A stretch of 64,000 bases of DNA. Source: Vigna angularis (lineage: Eukaryota; Streptophyta; Magnoliopsida; Fabales; Fabaceae). The DNA is taken from assembly GCF_016808095.1 (NCBI RefSeq), contig NC_068979.1, positions 10,935,001 to 10,999,000 of the forward strand, read 5' to 3'. Position numbers and translations under genes: made by a program. This document shows positions 1-11,044 of the stretch, piece after piece. How positions within the stretch are numbered: the first letter of the stretch is position 1; every line of letters begins with the position of its first letter. Below the pieces are notes generated by a model, which was not told where the DNA came from, did not search any database, and saw nothing but the letters and a program-made list of their open reading frames with translations.

Positions 1-1278
1 CTATTTGCCATCTTTGAACGCTTGTTAGGGGGGTGGGTTTTATCGTCTTAGCTTATCTCTCTTCTCATTTTATCATTAAATTTAATAATCGCGTGATGTA
101 TGTTGTCGACTTTGTTTATTATGATAAGTTTTTTCTCATTTTTCCTTTTGTAAGAGATGACATAATCTTTCACACCACGCAATCCTACTTGAAATGAAGT
201 AAGCGGGACCATGGAAAAAAGTGTTTAATAAACTGCATTTTTAAGATAATCATGGTTAAGTTTAATTTACGTGGTTTGTGAGTTATTATTATGAATACTC
301 GAGATGGGGTTCTTATATTGTTGAAAAAAGAATCTTTTTTTCTTTTCTTTTCAAAATGATATTTTTCTTTTCTTGTTTTTGAGCTGGGAAATTAGCAGAC
401 CTTGTTTCCGACATGGGGATGGTCCTATCTTTGTATTTTTTCTGGCTGTCATACTTGCATAGCCATTGGTGGATGTACCTTGAGACAGAACACAGTGGAT
501 CGGGAATCACTGACACATGCATGATGGATCTTTTCTTACGTGTGAATAAAATTTTCAGATTGGCTTATCCTTTTACGTAGAGGGGAATATGACACAGTAT
601 GGTGTGAGATCCAGCCCTTCCTTATGCCCCTTTTGTGTGGAATGGGTTTTCACAGGGAACGCTGGAAAATATTATTGCTGGGTCCCAGAGTCATGTGAAC
701 ATCTTAAAGGCAATGCGACACGGAATGGAAAGTAACTAGTGTCGGTAGCAGTATCAGATTTCGTATATTTACACACCATGACTTTTTGCCCCATGTCGTT
801 TTAATGCTTGGTGACTGTGTGTGGAGTATTGACCAGCTGGAATTAATCATCAATTTCCTTTTTCTCTGCCATTTTTTTTCTTTTATCTTTTCCAAAATTG
901 GATCTGTCATGGTGAGTGGTTTTTTTGGATCATATGGTGGTGTGAACTGAATTGTAGTGGCCTTTCCTTCTTTGGCTTTTTGAGTTAGATGGTGTAATTT
1001 CTTAGAGGGTATGGCAATTCAGATAATCCGGTTGGGGTCTAATTGTAGATGTTGTTTCTTTATCTGTAATTTTTATTGTAAGGGGTGGTGGTTAGAGTGG
1101 CTTTTGCAAGTTCCAGGCTTCCTTTTGTTTTTCTTCAATCATTGGTGATTGAAGCATGATGATTCCTGATTCTGACACTGTTTTTTAATTGAAAGTATAA
1201 ACAAAATGCTTGTATATGTAGGCGGAGAAAGTGGCATAGCTGCATTGCACTGAAGTTTTGTATGTTGTATTTTTGCAG
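1..1278. other. Upstream region of the methyltransferase gene
   Basis: No open coding exon is convincing here. A pyrimidine-rich tract followed by TTTTTGCAG ends at 1278, directly before the short leader of the methyltransferase start codon. The downstream part of this stretch is therefore probably a 5' UTR intron, with an untranslated first exon further up. I could not place the first exon or the transcription start. Confidence 0.45.
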
Positions 1279-1300
1279 ATAGTGGAATATTTGTTAGAAC

Positions 1301-4001
1301 ATGAAGCATAAAGATGGAAAACCGATTAACCTCCCAAACAAGAACCGGACTGTGACCTTTGTAGCCACCTTAGTTGCTCTATGTGGCCTTTCTTTCTATC
1401 TGGGAGGAATCTTTTGTTCTGGAAAGGATGGGGTTGTGGTCAAAACCATTCAGAAGACCGTTGATACTCCTAAGCAAACCTCAGGTTCTCTGCTGATGAG
1501 GCCTATCAGTTTCCCTGAATGTGGCTTGGACTATCAAGACTACACCCCATGCACAGATCCAAAGGTATTAAATGGTAGTCATTTGCTGATGCTTTAGGTT
1601 TGCAGAAGAATTTTCATTGTTGATTGAGCATGCATAATTTTACAGAGGTGGAGAAAATATGGCCTGTACCGGCTTACTTTGTTAGAACGCCATTGCCCTC
1701 CTATCTTTGAGAGGAAAGAATGCTTGGTTCCTCCACCAGATGGATACAAGCCTCCAATCAGATGGCCAAAGAGCAGAGATGAGTGTTGGTACAGGTATAA
1801 TAATGCTATATGCTTGATGAATTTAAAAAGCAAAAGGTTGAAATGAGTTAAGTATCAATGTAATCCACTTCAACTTTTCTGTTACATTAATGTCAGGAAT
1901 GTGCCGTATGACTGGATCAACAAGCAGAAGTCTAACCAGCATTGGTTGATCAAAGAAGGGGAGAAATTCCTGTTTCCAGGTGGGGGTACTATGTTTCCCA
2001 ATGGTGTTGGTGAATATGTTGACATGATGCAAGGACTAATCCCAGAAATGAAAGATGGGACAGTGAGAACTGCCATTGATACTGGTTGTGGGGTGAGTTT
2101 ACTCATACACTCTTTTTCTTGAGGTGTTTATTTCATTTACCTAATGGAAATGTAAAATAGCAATTCTCAAGATTCCTTCTTAAACATCAAATGCACAAAT
2201 TCATCCGTACGTTTCTTAAATTCTATTTAATTTCAGTTACAAATTTTAATCATGTGATAGACAAGGAGTGCATCAATTAATCTACTCGACTCTGATTTAT
2301 TGTAGGTTGCTAGCTGGGGTGGTGATTTGTTGGATCGGGGGATTCTAACAGTTTCTCTTGCTCCAAGAGATAACCATGAAGCTCAAGTTCAGTTTGCTCT
2401 AGAGCGTGGTATCCCAGCTATTCTTGGTGTCATTTCTACACAGAGACTTCCTTTCCCATCAAACTCCTTTGATATGGCTCATTGCTCCAGATGCCTTATC
2501 CCATGGACGGAATTTGGTAATCTTCTGTGCAAATTGAATTTTAACAATTGAACAGAATTCATTCCTATTTATGCTATTCAATTTAGTACTTTGCACTTAA
2601 TTAATGTGAAGCCAGCACATATATGATTATGTTTCCCTCGGTTGATTGGTGATCAATGATCATGCATGATATGATATGCAATATGGCCCTCATCCTCTAG
2701 CTAAGATTTTACATAAACTCAGGCACTCAATTTAGTTCCAGTTTTGCTGGTTATATAGATTTATTAACTGTTGTCTAAGTTCACTCTAATTTTTTCTCGT
2801 ATGCTTTCAGGTGGTATTTATCTCATGGAAATACACCGTATTCTTCGTCCCGGAGGATTTTGGGTTTTGTCTGGTCCACCTGTGAACTACGAGCACAGGT
2901 GGCGTGGATGGAATACAACTGCTGAGGAGCAAAGATCAGATTACAATAAGTTGCAGAAGTTACTCACTTCGATGTGCTTTAAATTGTACAATAAAAAGGA
3001 GGACATTGCTGTATGGCAGAAGGCTAAAGACAACAGTTGCTATGACAAGCTTCCTAAAGAGAACTACCCACCAAAGTGTGATGACAGCGTTGATCCAGAT
3101 TCAGGATGGTACACTCCACTTCGTGCTTGTTTTGTGGTTCCAGATCCAAAATATAAGAAATCTGTTCTCACATACATGCCTAAATGGCCTGAACGGTTGC
3201 ATGCTACCCCTGAAAGAATCGAAACTGCTCATGGTGCTAGCACTAGTGCTAGTATTAGTACTTTCAATCATGACGATGGCAAGTGGAAAAAACGCATTCA
3301 GCACTACAAGAAGTTGCTGCCTGAGCTTGGCACTGATAAAATAAGAAATGTTATGGACATGAATACAGTGTATGGAGCTTTTGCTGCAGCCTTGATCAAT
3401 GATCCCCTGTGGGTCATGAATGTGGTCTCATCTTATGGTCTCAACACACTCCCTGTGATTTATGATCGAGGCCTTATTGGAACCTTCCATGACTGGTAAT
3501 TTTGAACTTCTCATCATCAACCATAAGGTTATTATTTATGGATGTATGTGTGTCCTTTCCTATGGTATGATATTTATTTGGATTTTGTTATTTGGTAGGT
3601 GTGAGGCTTTTTCAACCTATCCTCGAACCTATGACCTCCTTCATCTTGATGGATTCTTCACTGCAGAAAGCCACAGGTGAATATGTGAACTTGTTTACTC
3701 TCATTAGCAACACAAACATGACTCACTCTAAACTTTCATTGTTGAATATGTTTCTGACAATAGTTGTTACTTGAACAGATGTGAAATGAAGTATGTGTTG
3801 TTGGAGATGGACCGAATTTTACGACCTGGTGGCCATGCTCTCATTCGAGAGTCCACTTATTTTGTGGATGCCATTGCTACTATTGGCAAGGGCATGAGAT
3901 GGATATGTCGCAAAGAAAAGACTGAGTATGGAGTTGACAAAGAGATGGTTTTGATATGCCAGAAAAAGCTATGGCATTCATCCAACCAAGGATCAAGATG
4001 A
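1301..4001 (+). CDS. Probable Golgi S-adenosylmethionine-dependent methyltransferase, PMT20/PMT21 (ERD3)-like, seven exons
   Basis: Seven coding exons join in frame: 1301-1564, 1646-1794, 1897-2092, 2306-2516, 2811-3495, 3599-3676 and 3779-4001. Every intron is GT-AG, and the total is 1806 nt for 601 residues, the usual length of this family. The short cytosolic N-terminus starts MKHKDGKP. One signal-anchor helix covers about residues 17-38, as in a type II Golgi membrane protein. The family signature follows: CTDPKRWRKY, PFPGGGT-type motifs, the SAM-binding stretch [14 protein letters not shown] (about 199-212), and [12 protein letters not shown] second half-domain carries [24 protein letters not shown] and [12 protein letters not shown] proteins are thought to methylate cell-wall polysaccharides such as pectin in the Golgi; that role comes from the family. 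No break is seen, and the order and phase of all exons support an intact gene. The PMT20/21 assignment rests on recalled similarity. Confidence 0.93.
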
Positions 4002-4700
4002 CAAACTCTGGAACCAGTGCAGTGGTGAGGTGGGTGGCTAGAATCGTAAATCCAGAAGCAGAAGCTAAGGGAACGAGTTCAGAGCCACCCTCGACAAAAC
4101 ATTGATTCATTCTATAATTTAAGTCAAGAATCGGTCAATTTCATATTTATCAGATGGAAAATTGGTAACTCAATAATCTGATTTATTAAGTTAATGATAT
4201 AGAAAATTTTCATATAGATACTATTCTTTACATGGCGTCAATTGTATCAGGTACCTCTCGAATATCTATCTACCTTTTTTTATTGTTGTGTAATATCCAG
4301 TGACGAAATGGAAGTTTTAAATCCTACACTTATACATGATTTGGATTTCCTTACCAGAGATAGTACAATGTACTGTATTAATAATGCTTGGCAGTATTAC
4401 CTTAGTACTCTGAGAATTTAAATTCAATATGGTATCATAAAGATTTTTATTTAGTGCAAGTTAGTACCTTGAAGTGTCTTCCTTGCTCACAATTAAGAAT
4501 TCTCTTAACTAGTCTAGGGAATGAAACTTCTTTACTTTGTTTCCTTTATGCATTTGATCATCTTTTATTCTCAATTTAGTTGAACCTACTATTCCACAAA
4601 ACTTTTACATTTAAGTTGTTGTAGCATGGAAATTGTTGAAAGTTCATTTTGCACAAGATAATAGAGTCATAGTGAAATGAAAAAAGATAATTGAGTTAAA
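4002..4700. other. 3' UTR and intergenic DNA after the methyltransferase gene
   Basis: The 3' UTR must begin at 4002. No coding exon is supported, and I cannot place the poly(A) site with certainty. The rest is ordinary AT-rich intergenic sequence. Confidence 0.5.
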
Positions 4701-4708
4701 GAGATAGC

Positions 4709-4908
4709 TGTTGGGTCTATCGAGCAGGAGGTTCCATGTGGGTTACACAAACATCAATAATATTTGAGCCAACTATATAAGAGATCGACACCATTCTTTA
4801 CCAAAAACTTTAAGGCAATGTGTTAATGGATCTTTCACCTTTATATACTGTTCTAATTTCTCATTTCTATCTAATAAGAGACTTGGATTCACACTTGGAT
4901 TTCCAACA
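4709..4908 (+). mobile_element. 200-bp mini-LTR (TRIM-like or solo small LTR), copy 1
   Basis: The unit starts TGTTGGGTC and ends TTCCAACA, giving short inverted ends TGTTGG/CCAACA. It is flanked by a perfect 5-bp duplication ATAGC (4704-4708 and 4909-4913). A related copy lies inverted at about 60889-61091, matching over most of its length, including the CCAACTATATAA segment that looks like a TATA box (TATATAA). Size, ends and 5-bp TSD fit a solo LTR of a TRIM or small Copia-like element. No internal region is present. Confidence 0.75.
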
Positions 4909-4913
4909 ATAGC

Positions 4914-6780
4914 TTGATGATGATTACCATGATAAGCAATAGCTTAATGATGGTTATCATTTAGAGAGATAGTATGACAGGTGTAAGGATTTATTTTGTT
5001 CAATACATCAGGTTTGATGTAGAATAGCATGTTCTTACAACAGGAATTCAACAATAAATCAGTTTCATTATCATTTCTGATAACCTTAATTTTCGTGTTA
5101 AATTGCCTTTCAATTATGCCATTAAAAGTTCTCAAACAATTTTCTGATAAGATCCTTAACTGTTCAAGTGGATTAAGTAAAAAGATTGATATACATAAGA
5201 AGTGATGACATGGAAAGGTTTTTTTCTTTGCCTAGTAGAATGACAAATTTTACATATGTAATTGAAATTACAATCTATTATAATATAAGAGAAAAAATTA
5301 TCTTATTATTTATTTTATTTTATTTATAAGCATTTAAAAATTAGTTTTTTTAGTCATTTGATATTTTTAATTTTATTTATTTATATTTATTTTGTTGTCA
5401 CATGTTTATAAAAATTATTTTACGTTAATCTATTTTATATTTTTTATTTATATTTATTTTGTTACTATATAAAATTTATTTTATCTTTTTATCCATTTAT
5501 TTTATTTTTAAACAAATTTGTCTATACTATTTTTTTATTCTTTTATAACTTTTAATTACTTGATCATTTAATAAATTATTAAAAAATAACTTATATTTTA
5601 AAGCTTAAATTTTTTTATATTGTTTTCTTTATTTTTAATTTTATCTTTTTATAATTTATAATTATTAGGTCGTCAATAAAATAAAATTTATAAACATATA
5701 TTTTATTTTTATTTCTTAAAATAATATGATTTTAAAAAATAGTGTATACACATATATAAAAAGTTCTCTCTCATGATTTTTTTTCTTTGTCAATTTAGAT
5801 CATGATAGACATTCCTACAAATTATTTAAAAAATAGTTAACTTTTAAAATAAATAAAAAATTAGAGTATGTAACAATCCAAATAATGTTAAACTACCATA
5901 CATGGTCTTATATAATTGCTATTCAACAAGCATACATAAAGTATATAAATCACTTCATAAATGTAATACTTTGATAAAAAATGAATTCATATACATCTCT
6001 CGAACATAAATTAAAAAGGGCAACAACTACATAGTTTTGTTTTTTCCCCCCAAAAGATAATAAGTATTAAAATAGTAACTAAAATCTAAAATAATCATCT
6101 CCTATTGGCCCGACACATAATTCCTCATCTAATCTACTCACAGCAGATAATGATAATCGGTAGAAAGAAAAAATAACACAAGCACAAAAAACATAAAAGG
6201 ATAAGCTAATTTTAAAAACAAATTTAATCTTAAAATAATCCCGTAAACAATATTTGAGGTTAAACAAATTCAAAACAAAATTTTTATACGAATTTGAGGC
6301 ACATGTAACCTAATAACAGATAAAAAATTTGAAATCTCTTTGGAAGGTACCTCCAATGACTGCATAGAGAACAAAAACACAGAAAAAAAAATATAAGAAT
6401 GACGTATACTAGAAGATTGATCTATTTGAATCACTGTTAAGCTTATTCATAGCATCGCACATGCAATCCAGATCAACAACAATAAAAACTTCATTAAAAT
6501 TCTGAGATGAGGAGAAAAAGAGAGGTTAAAGTTAGAATACAAATGATTTTATAGGAAGCATTATATATGTAACCTTTCATTTAAATAGTGTAAACCCTAT
6601 TAAGAAAATATTACAAGTTTAATAAACTAGAATAGTTATTCACACAAAAAGTATATAAAAGTGCCTGTATAATTATCTAAAATATAATTATAAGTCAAAT
6701 TTATATACACAATACTAAGACTCTCTACTTAATTACAAAAGATTCATTATAATTTCAAACAAAAAAAACTTTAAGACTAA
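4914..6780. other. AT-rich intergenic DNA without a recognisable gene
   Basis: This stretch is very AT-rich, especially 5270-5860 with runs of TTTATTTTA. A segment near 6150-6260 resembles the start of the dispersed repeat that continues from 6790 (the shared GGTAAGCTAAT/GGATAAGCTAAT type word). I see no gene or transposon with definable ends. Confidence 0.5.
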
Positions 6781-6789
6781 AATAGAATA

Positions 6790-6904
6790 AACATTGCACC
6801 CTTGCCGCCTATGGCTTGCTCCAATGTGCCCACACTCATAAGATGATTATTCAAAAAACATATAACAATACAAACAAACAACACAAAAATGGTAAGCTAA
6901 TATA
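6790..6904. repeat. Unclassified dispersed repeat, copy A, first piece
   Basis: This is the left part of a repeat that resumes after the hAT stack at 36785. It corresponds to about 56700-56800 of copy B; both have an A-rich stretch ending in GTAAGCTAAT. The hAT element inserted directly after it. The class is not determined. Confidence 0.45.
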
Positions 6905-7210
6905 AAAATAATTAGTGCTGTCAAAATGAGTTGTAATCTGCGAGCCAATCCGGCCCACCACGGGTTTGAGCCGGGTTGGGTTTGAAAAAAATGTAATTTT
7001 TTTATGCGGGTTAGTTTTCAACTCGGCTTATTTAGAACCCGGCTCATCTGGGTTAAACCCGTGGTGAACCGGGTTGACTCACCAACCCACCTAATTTAAT
7101 TATTTATTATTTTGTGTTTCAATATTATTAATTAGCATTTTTTTATTATATTGTAGATGAGGGGATAAAAAAATGTTTCAAGAGAGAAAAATATTATAGA
7201 TTTATCTATT

Positions 7211-8723
7211 TGATAACGGTTGAAAAACCGTTATTTTTATACTTAATTTTGATATTAAAAACACCCTTTTTGACTTAGAAGCTTGCTTGAACTCATGTTT
7301 TTGCTTTAACTTTGTGAATAAGAGAGTTGAAGGTGAATTTAATGGTTTTGTGCTAGATTCCCTTGATTTTGTAGGTTATTGAAATGATTTGACAGAAGAG
7401 TTAAAGTATCGAATGGTTGGAATGCAGAAAAGTCAACCAGAAACCAGAAAAGTCAACAAGTCCATCAGAAAAGTCAACCAGTCAACCAGAATACAGAAAA
7501 GTCAACCAGAGTGCAGAAAAAGTTGCGCTGAGTGGCGCTGAGCAGTAATTTCCACTGAGCGGCAATTTTGAAGTGCTGAAATCACCGTTGAGCGCCAAAT
7601 TCTACTGAGCGCCAGTGCCGCACTTACCACTGAGCGGCAAAAGTGCCGCTGAGCGCCATTTTGATGGGCTTGGACCTGTTTTTTGTCATTTTTGTGGGCT
7701 TGGACCTGTTTTCTGTTATTTTTATGTTCTATTTAAGGACTTGCACGTCCTAGGGATTGTATCTTTTGATGACTTAAGCACAAAAACACACTTTTCACCC
7801 CTTGGGGGTAGATTTGGAGATGGTGACGACTCTCCTTTTCTTTTTCTAGGGTTTTTCTATTTCTTCCATTCTTTCATTCCATTGTTCATCTAGTTTCTCC
7901 ATGACGATGGAGGGCTAACCCTTATTGTTGTTGGGAAAGATATAACCTCTTAAACTCTCATGTATTGAATTTGTTCTTCAAGATCTTTTAAAGATACATT
8001 CTTTCTTTCATTAATTGTTAGAGATATTCTTCTTTGCTCAAATGCTTGTGATGTTTTATTCATGTATGGCATAAATCTTATGATTTGTAAGTATCAAGAG
8101 ATTTCGTACTCCTAGGGTTGGACGATTTAGGGATGTGACAGCTCTGCTCTTCTCTCCCTAGGATTGTTATTGAGAGATATCTTACAAATCACGATCTGAG
8201 AAATTCTCCCAATAGTAGTATAAACCTAGACATAGGAGTATGATGGTTGATTGCCTTTAAGCTTCTATGCTTTATAATGCATGAATAATTGCTAGGAGAC
8301 AAGACATTGTAAACTAGTGATTATGATTAGGCTTTCTTCGCCAAGACATCGGGTTTAAGGTAAATTAGAAAGTGACATTAACATTAATGAAGAAAAATGA
8401 ATTCATATATGCATGAGAGTAAATTAGGTGAAATCTAAACCCAACAACAATATCATCAACTTCATCCATTCATTCTTGTGTTTAGCCTCAATTGATCAAA
8501 TTGCATTCATGTTTATTTTATTGCATTTGCATTCAAAAACCCCAAAATATATTCTTTAGAGTCTTAATTAGTTGAGTAATCACATAACTGTTTAGTGCCG
8601 TGAGTCTCTTGGGAAACAATACTTGGTCTTACTAGTTTTATTACTTGATACGTGTCGGTTACACTTGCCGATGAATTAACAAGTTTTTGACTCCGTTTTC
8701 GGGGATTAAAAATTTGTTCATCA
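7211..8723 (+). repeat. Left LTR of LTR-RT1 (1513 bp)
   Basis: Starts TGATAACGG and ends GTTCATCA immediately before the primer-binding site. It holds a small cluster of CAGAAAAGTCAACCAG words (about 7420-7510). A second cluster is built from GCTGAGCGCC/CACTGAGCGGC words (about 7525-7660). Confidence 0.88.
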
Positions 8724-8729
8724 AGTTTT

Positions 8730-8747
8730 TGGCGCTGTTGCCGGGGA
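8730..8747 (+). promoter_or_regulatory. Primer-binding site of LTR-RT1
   Basis: TGGCGCTGTTGCCGGGGA lies six bases after the left LTR. It differs at one position from the minus-strand site of LTR-RT3 (27731-27748). It would prime minus-strand DNA synthesis with a host tRNA; tRNA-Asp is usual for Athila, from family knowledge. Confidence 0.75.
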
Positions 8748-8789
8748 CTCGTGGTATAACTATTCTATTTGTGTGATTCTTAACCGATT

Positions 8790-9047
8790 AGGCTTTATCT
8801 TTAATTTTTATCTTTTTATTTCTTTATATCTTTCTATCTTATCTTTTTATCTTTTCATCTTTCTATCTTATTATATTTTTATTTTTTTTCTTTTTATCTT
8901 TTTCTCTTTCTATCTTTTCATCATTTTATCGTTTTATCTTTTTATCTTTTTCTCTTTTTATTTTTCTTTTTATCTTTTTATTTTATTTTTATCTTTTTTT
9001 TATCTTTTTATCTTTTATTTTTTTATTTTTTTCTCTTTTTCTCTTTT
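8790..9047 (+). repeat. T-rich (TTTATCTTT)n simple repeat, left part
   Basis: Degenerate runs of TTTTTATC and TTTCTATC fill the start of the LTR-RT1 interior and continue at 10707-10950, beyond the inserted Mutator-like element. The long Phe/Leu/Ile-rich reading frame here is a product of the repeat, not a gene. Confidence 0.8.
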
Positions 9048-9429
9048 TTATTTTTTGGTTTAAACCCTCATTTGTGTGCCAATCTTAAGTGGGTCATCGT
9101 GTTTTTTTCAGTCTCAATCGAGTCCATAAACTTGTTAAAATGATCCAATTAAGCCCTCTCCATTAATTCATCAGTAACGCCGTCTAACTCTGATGACGTG
9201 GTGCACATATTATTAGCTCAGTTATAAGGACTAAATTACGTGGATATTTATATTTAATAAAACAGTTTTTGATGTGGTAGGAAATTAGGGACTTTTTTTC
9301 CTGAATTTGCATTAGGGATATGTTTTTTCAGAGTCTTCATCATTCTTCACCGTCTTCGTCTTTCCTTTTGAGCCTTTTCCTTTCTCAAGGTTCTGGTTTG
9401 CACGGCGGAGATGGATGAGCTGAGGGAAA

Positions 9430-9590
9430 GAGGTGTGTGGTTTCAAACTGGGTCATACGAGATCTGACTCTGGATCCGCGCCGACGCTGCTGATATACTC
9501 CGGCCAAACTGCTACTTCGTCGATGATGAATGTTCTCCCCACCGGGAACATCTACCCCTCCGGGAAGATCTTCGCATTCATCTGCCCCAC
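9430..9590 (+). pseudogene. Captured fragment resembling a TPR-repeat thioredoxin (TTL) gene
   Basis: One frame reads RSDSGSAP and then NVLPTGNIYPSGKI. This resembles the low-complexity linker of plant TTL proteins, which carry an NVLPTGNICPSGKI-type motif; I am recalling that motif from memory. The fragment has no TPR or thioredoxin domain. It is codon-like and GC-rich against its AT-rich surroundings. Confidence 0.4.
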
Positions 9591-9636
9591 CGGCGATGAA
9601 TGCTCTTTGATCATGTTTTGGATCTGTATCTGTGCA

Positions 9637-9828
9637 GGATTTCATGTCTGAAGATATGATCTTTTGTGATGTTTTTGATGGGCATGGTCGACACAGTAAA
9701 ACTTGCTTCAAAGGGAATGTAAAATATGATAGTATAGAATTTGAGAAGGATTCCTCCACAGAGGACAAAATGAACTCTATGTGGATTGCTTCTACAGTGG
9801 GAGCACTGTTGTGACTATAGTGAAGTGG
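9637..9828 (+). pseudogene. Captured protein phosphatase 2C fragment
   Basis: Two PP2C motifs occur in order. One frame has MIFCDVFDGHG, the metal-binding FDGHG block (about 9655-9685). Further on, in another frame, comes [15 protein letters not shown] (about 9783-9828), matching the conserved CSGTTAVT block. The linking segment is shortened and frameshifted, and the usual Gly-Asp-Ser-Arg and later metal-ligand motifs are absent. The fragment cannot encode a phosphatase. It was probably taken from a transcribed host PP2C gene. Confidence 0.72.
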
Positions 9829-10062
9829 TTAGTAGAAGATCTGTAACACCCAGAAGATCAGCATCCCCTATGCGAAGGGTCCAAATAGGAAGAGCTGGAC
9901 CCCATAGAGTTGCCGCCTTAACTATCAAGAGTCTCAATTATTTTCCTGGCAGAGAGAGGTCAAATACATTTAGAGATGCTTCTGAAAATGACTATGAAGG
10001 GGAAGTATCTGAGCAATCCTATAAGAAATCAGAAATTGATGTAAGGAAGTATCTGAAGATCC
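9829..10062 (+). pseudogene. Captured fragment of a CIP7-like (COP1-interacting protein 7-like) gene
   Basis: An open frame directly after the PP2C piece reads [20 protein letters not shown], then [15 protein letters not shown] and [12 protein letters not shown]. The blocks [14 protein letters not shown] and SEQxxKK resemble a conserved region of the plant CIP7-like family as I recall it. The frame is fused to the PP2C piece in the same MULE and ends with a stop at 10073. The family name is tentative; that it is a foreign coding fragment is better supported. Confidence 0.5.
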
Positions 10063-10706
10063 CGTTATGTTGACTTCTAATGATGCAGTGCATGACAAGA
10101 TTCCAAAAAATTCAGATGTAGGAATGGTGTCTGATTTTGTTTCCGAAATTGACAATGTATTGCGGTCTTGAAATTGGGATTTCTGGGATGGTTCATTGGA
10201 TTTTCTATGCAGGTTTTTTATCACATTTTTGGAAGTTGGAGTTGAATTGGGATTTTGATATTGTGTTCCCATTTGTGAGCTTGAAACTGTTAGGTTTAAT
10301 TGAATTTTTGAGTGGTGGTTGTTGGTGGTGGTGCCAGTGGAGGTGAGGAGCAGCAACCCCTAACGGTGCTCTGGTGATAATGCTCGGTCGTACGACAACC
10401 ACAACATTGTCTTGGTGGCAACTCCATATTGGGCGGCATGGTGGGCGGTGGGCAAGGAGGAGTCCCGTGCTTGATTGTACAAATAAGCTATTCAAAAAAA
10501 TTTAACACACCTCAACATGCCACGAGATCTTAAAAATTACACTTTAGCATGTGCAGACGGCGTTACTGATAAATAAACGGAGATGGCTTAATTGGCTCAT
10601 TTTAACAAGTTTATGGACCTGATTGAGACCGAAAAAAATACGATGACCCACTTGAGATTGACACACAAATATGAGGACCAAATGAGGGTTTAAACCTTAT
10701 TTTTTT

Positions 10707-10950
10707 TATCCTTTTAGTTTTCTTTATCTTTTTATTTTTTTCTGTTTATCTTTTTATTTTTATTTTTTTATTTTTTTATCTTTTTATCTTTTGATTTTTT
10801 TTTTATCTTTTCTTTCTATCTTTCTATCCTTCTATCTTTTTATTTTTTCCTTTCTATCCTTCTATCTTTCTATTTTTTTATTTTTTTATCTTTCTATATT
10901 TTTATCTTTTTATCTTTCTATCTCTTCATTATTTTTCTTTTTTTTATCTG
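10707..10950 (+). repeat. T-rich (TTTATCTTT)n simple repeat, right part
   Basis: Continuation of the tract at 8790-9047 after the Mutator-like insertion, with the same TTTTTATC and TTTCTATC words. Confidence 0.8.
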
Positions 10951-11044
10951 TTTGTGCTAATTGGGTGCTCTAGTGCAGTGTTCTTTAGTGTTTGCAGGAT
11001 CAAATTCAAAAATCTGTACTAGGAGAACATGATCATCAAGAGAA

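Larger units (their letters stand above)
9057..10697. mobile_element. Pack-MULE: Mutator-like element carrying host gene fragments
   Basis: Terminal inverted repeats of about 140 bp start GGTTTAAACCCTCATTTG on the left (9057 to about 9197). Their complement ends at 10697, with shared internal words such as AAACTTGTTAAAATGA and CAGTAACGCCGTCT. A perfect 9-bp duplication TTATTTTTT flanks it (9048-9056 and 10698-10706), as expected for Mutator-like elements. There is no transposase. The 1.35-kb middle holds pieces of a PP2C phosphatase gene, a CIP7-like gene and perhaps a TTL-like gene. It inserted into the T-rich tract of LTR-RT1. Confidence 0.88.

Noticed and set aside
313..910. Short minus-strand frames in the upstream region
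   Set aside because: No motif or codon-like composition. They fall in AT-rich upstream DNA of the methyltransferase gene.
8773..9063. Open frame of 96 codons rich in Phe, Leu, Ile and Tyr, like a membrane protein
   Set aside because: It is a read-through of the (TTTATCTTT)n simple repeat and continues in the same way at 10791-10973 after the Mutator-like insertion.
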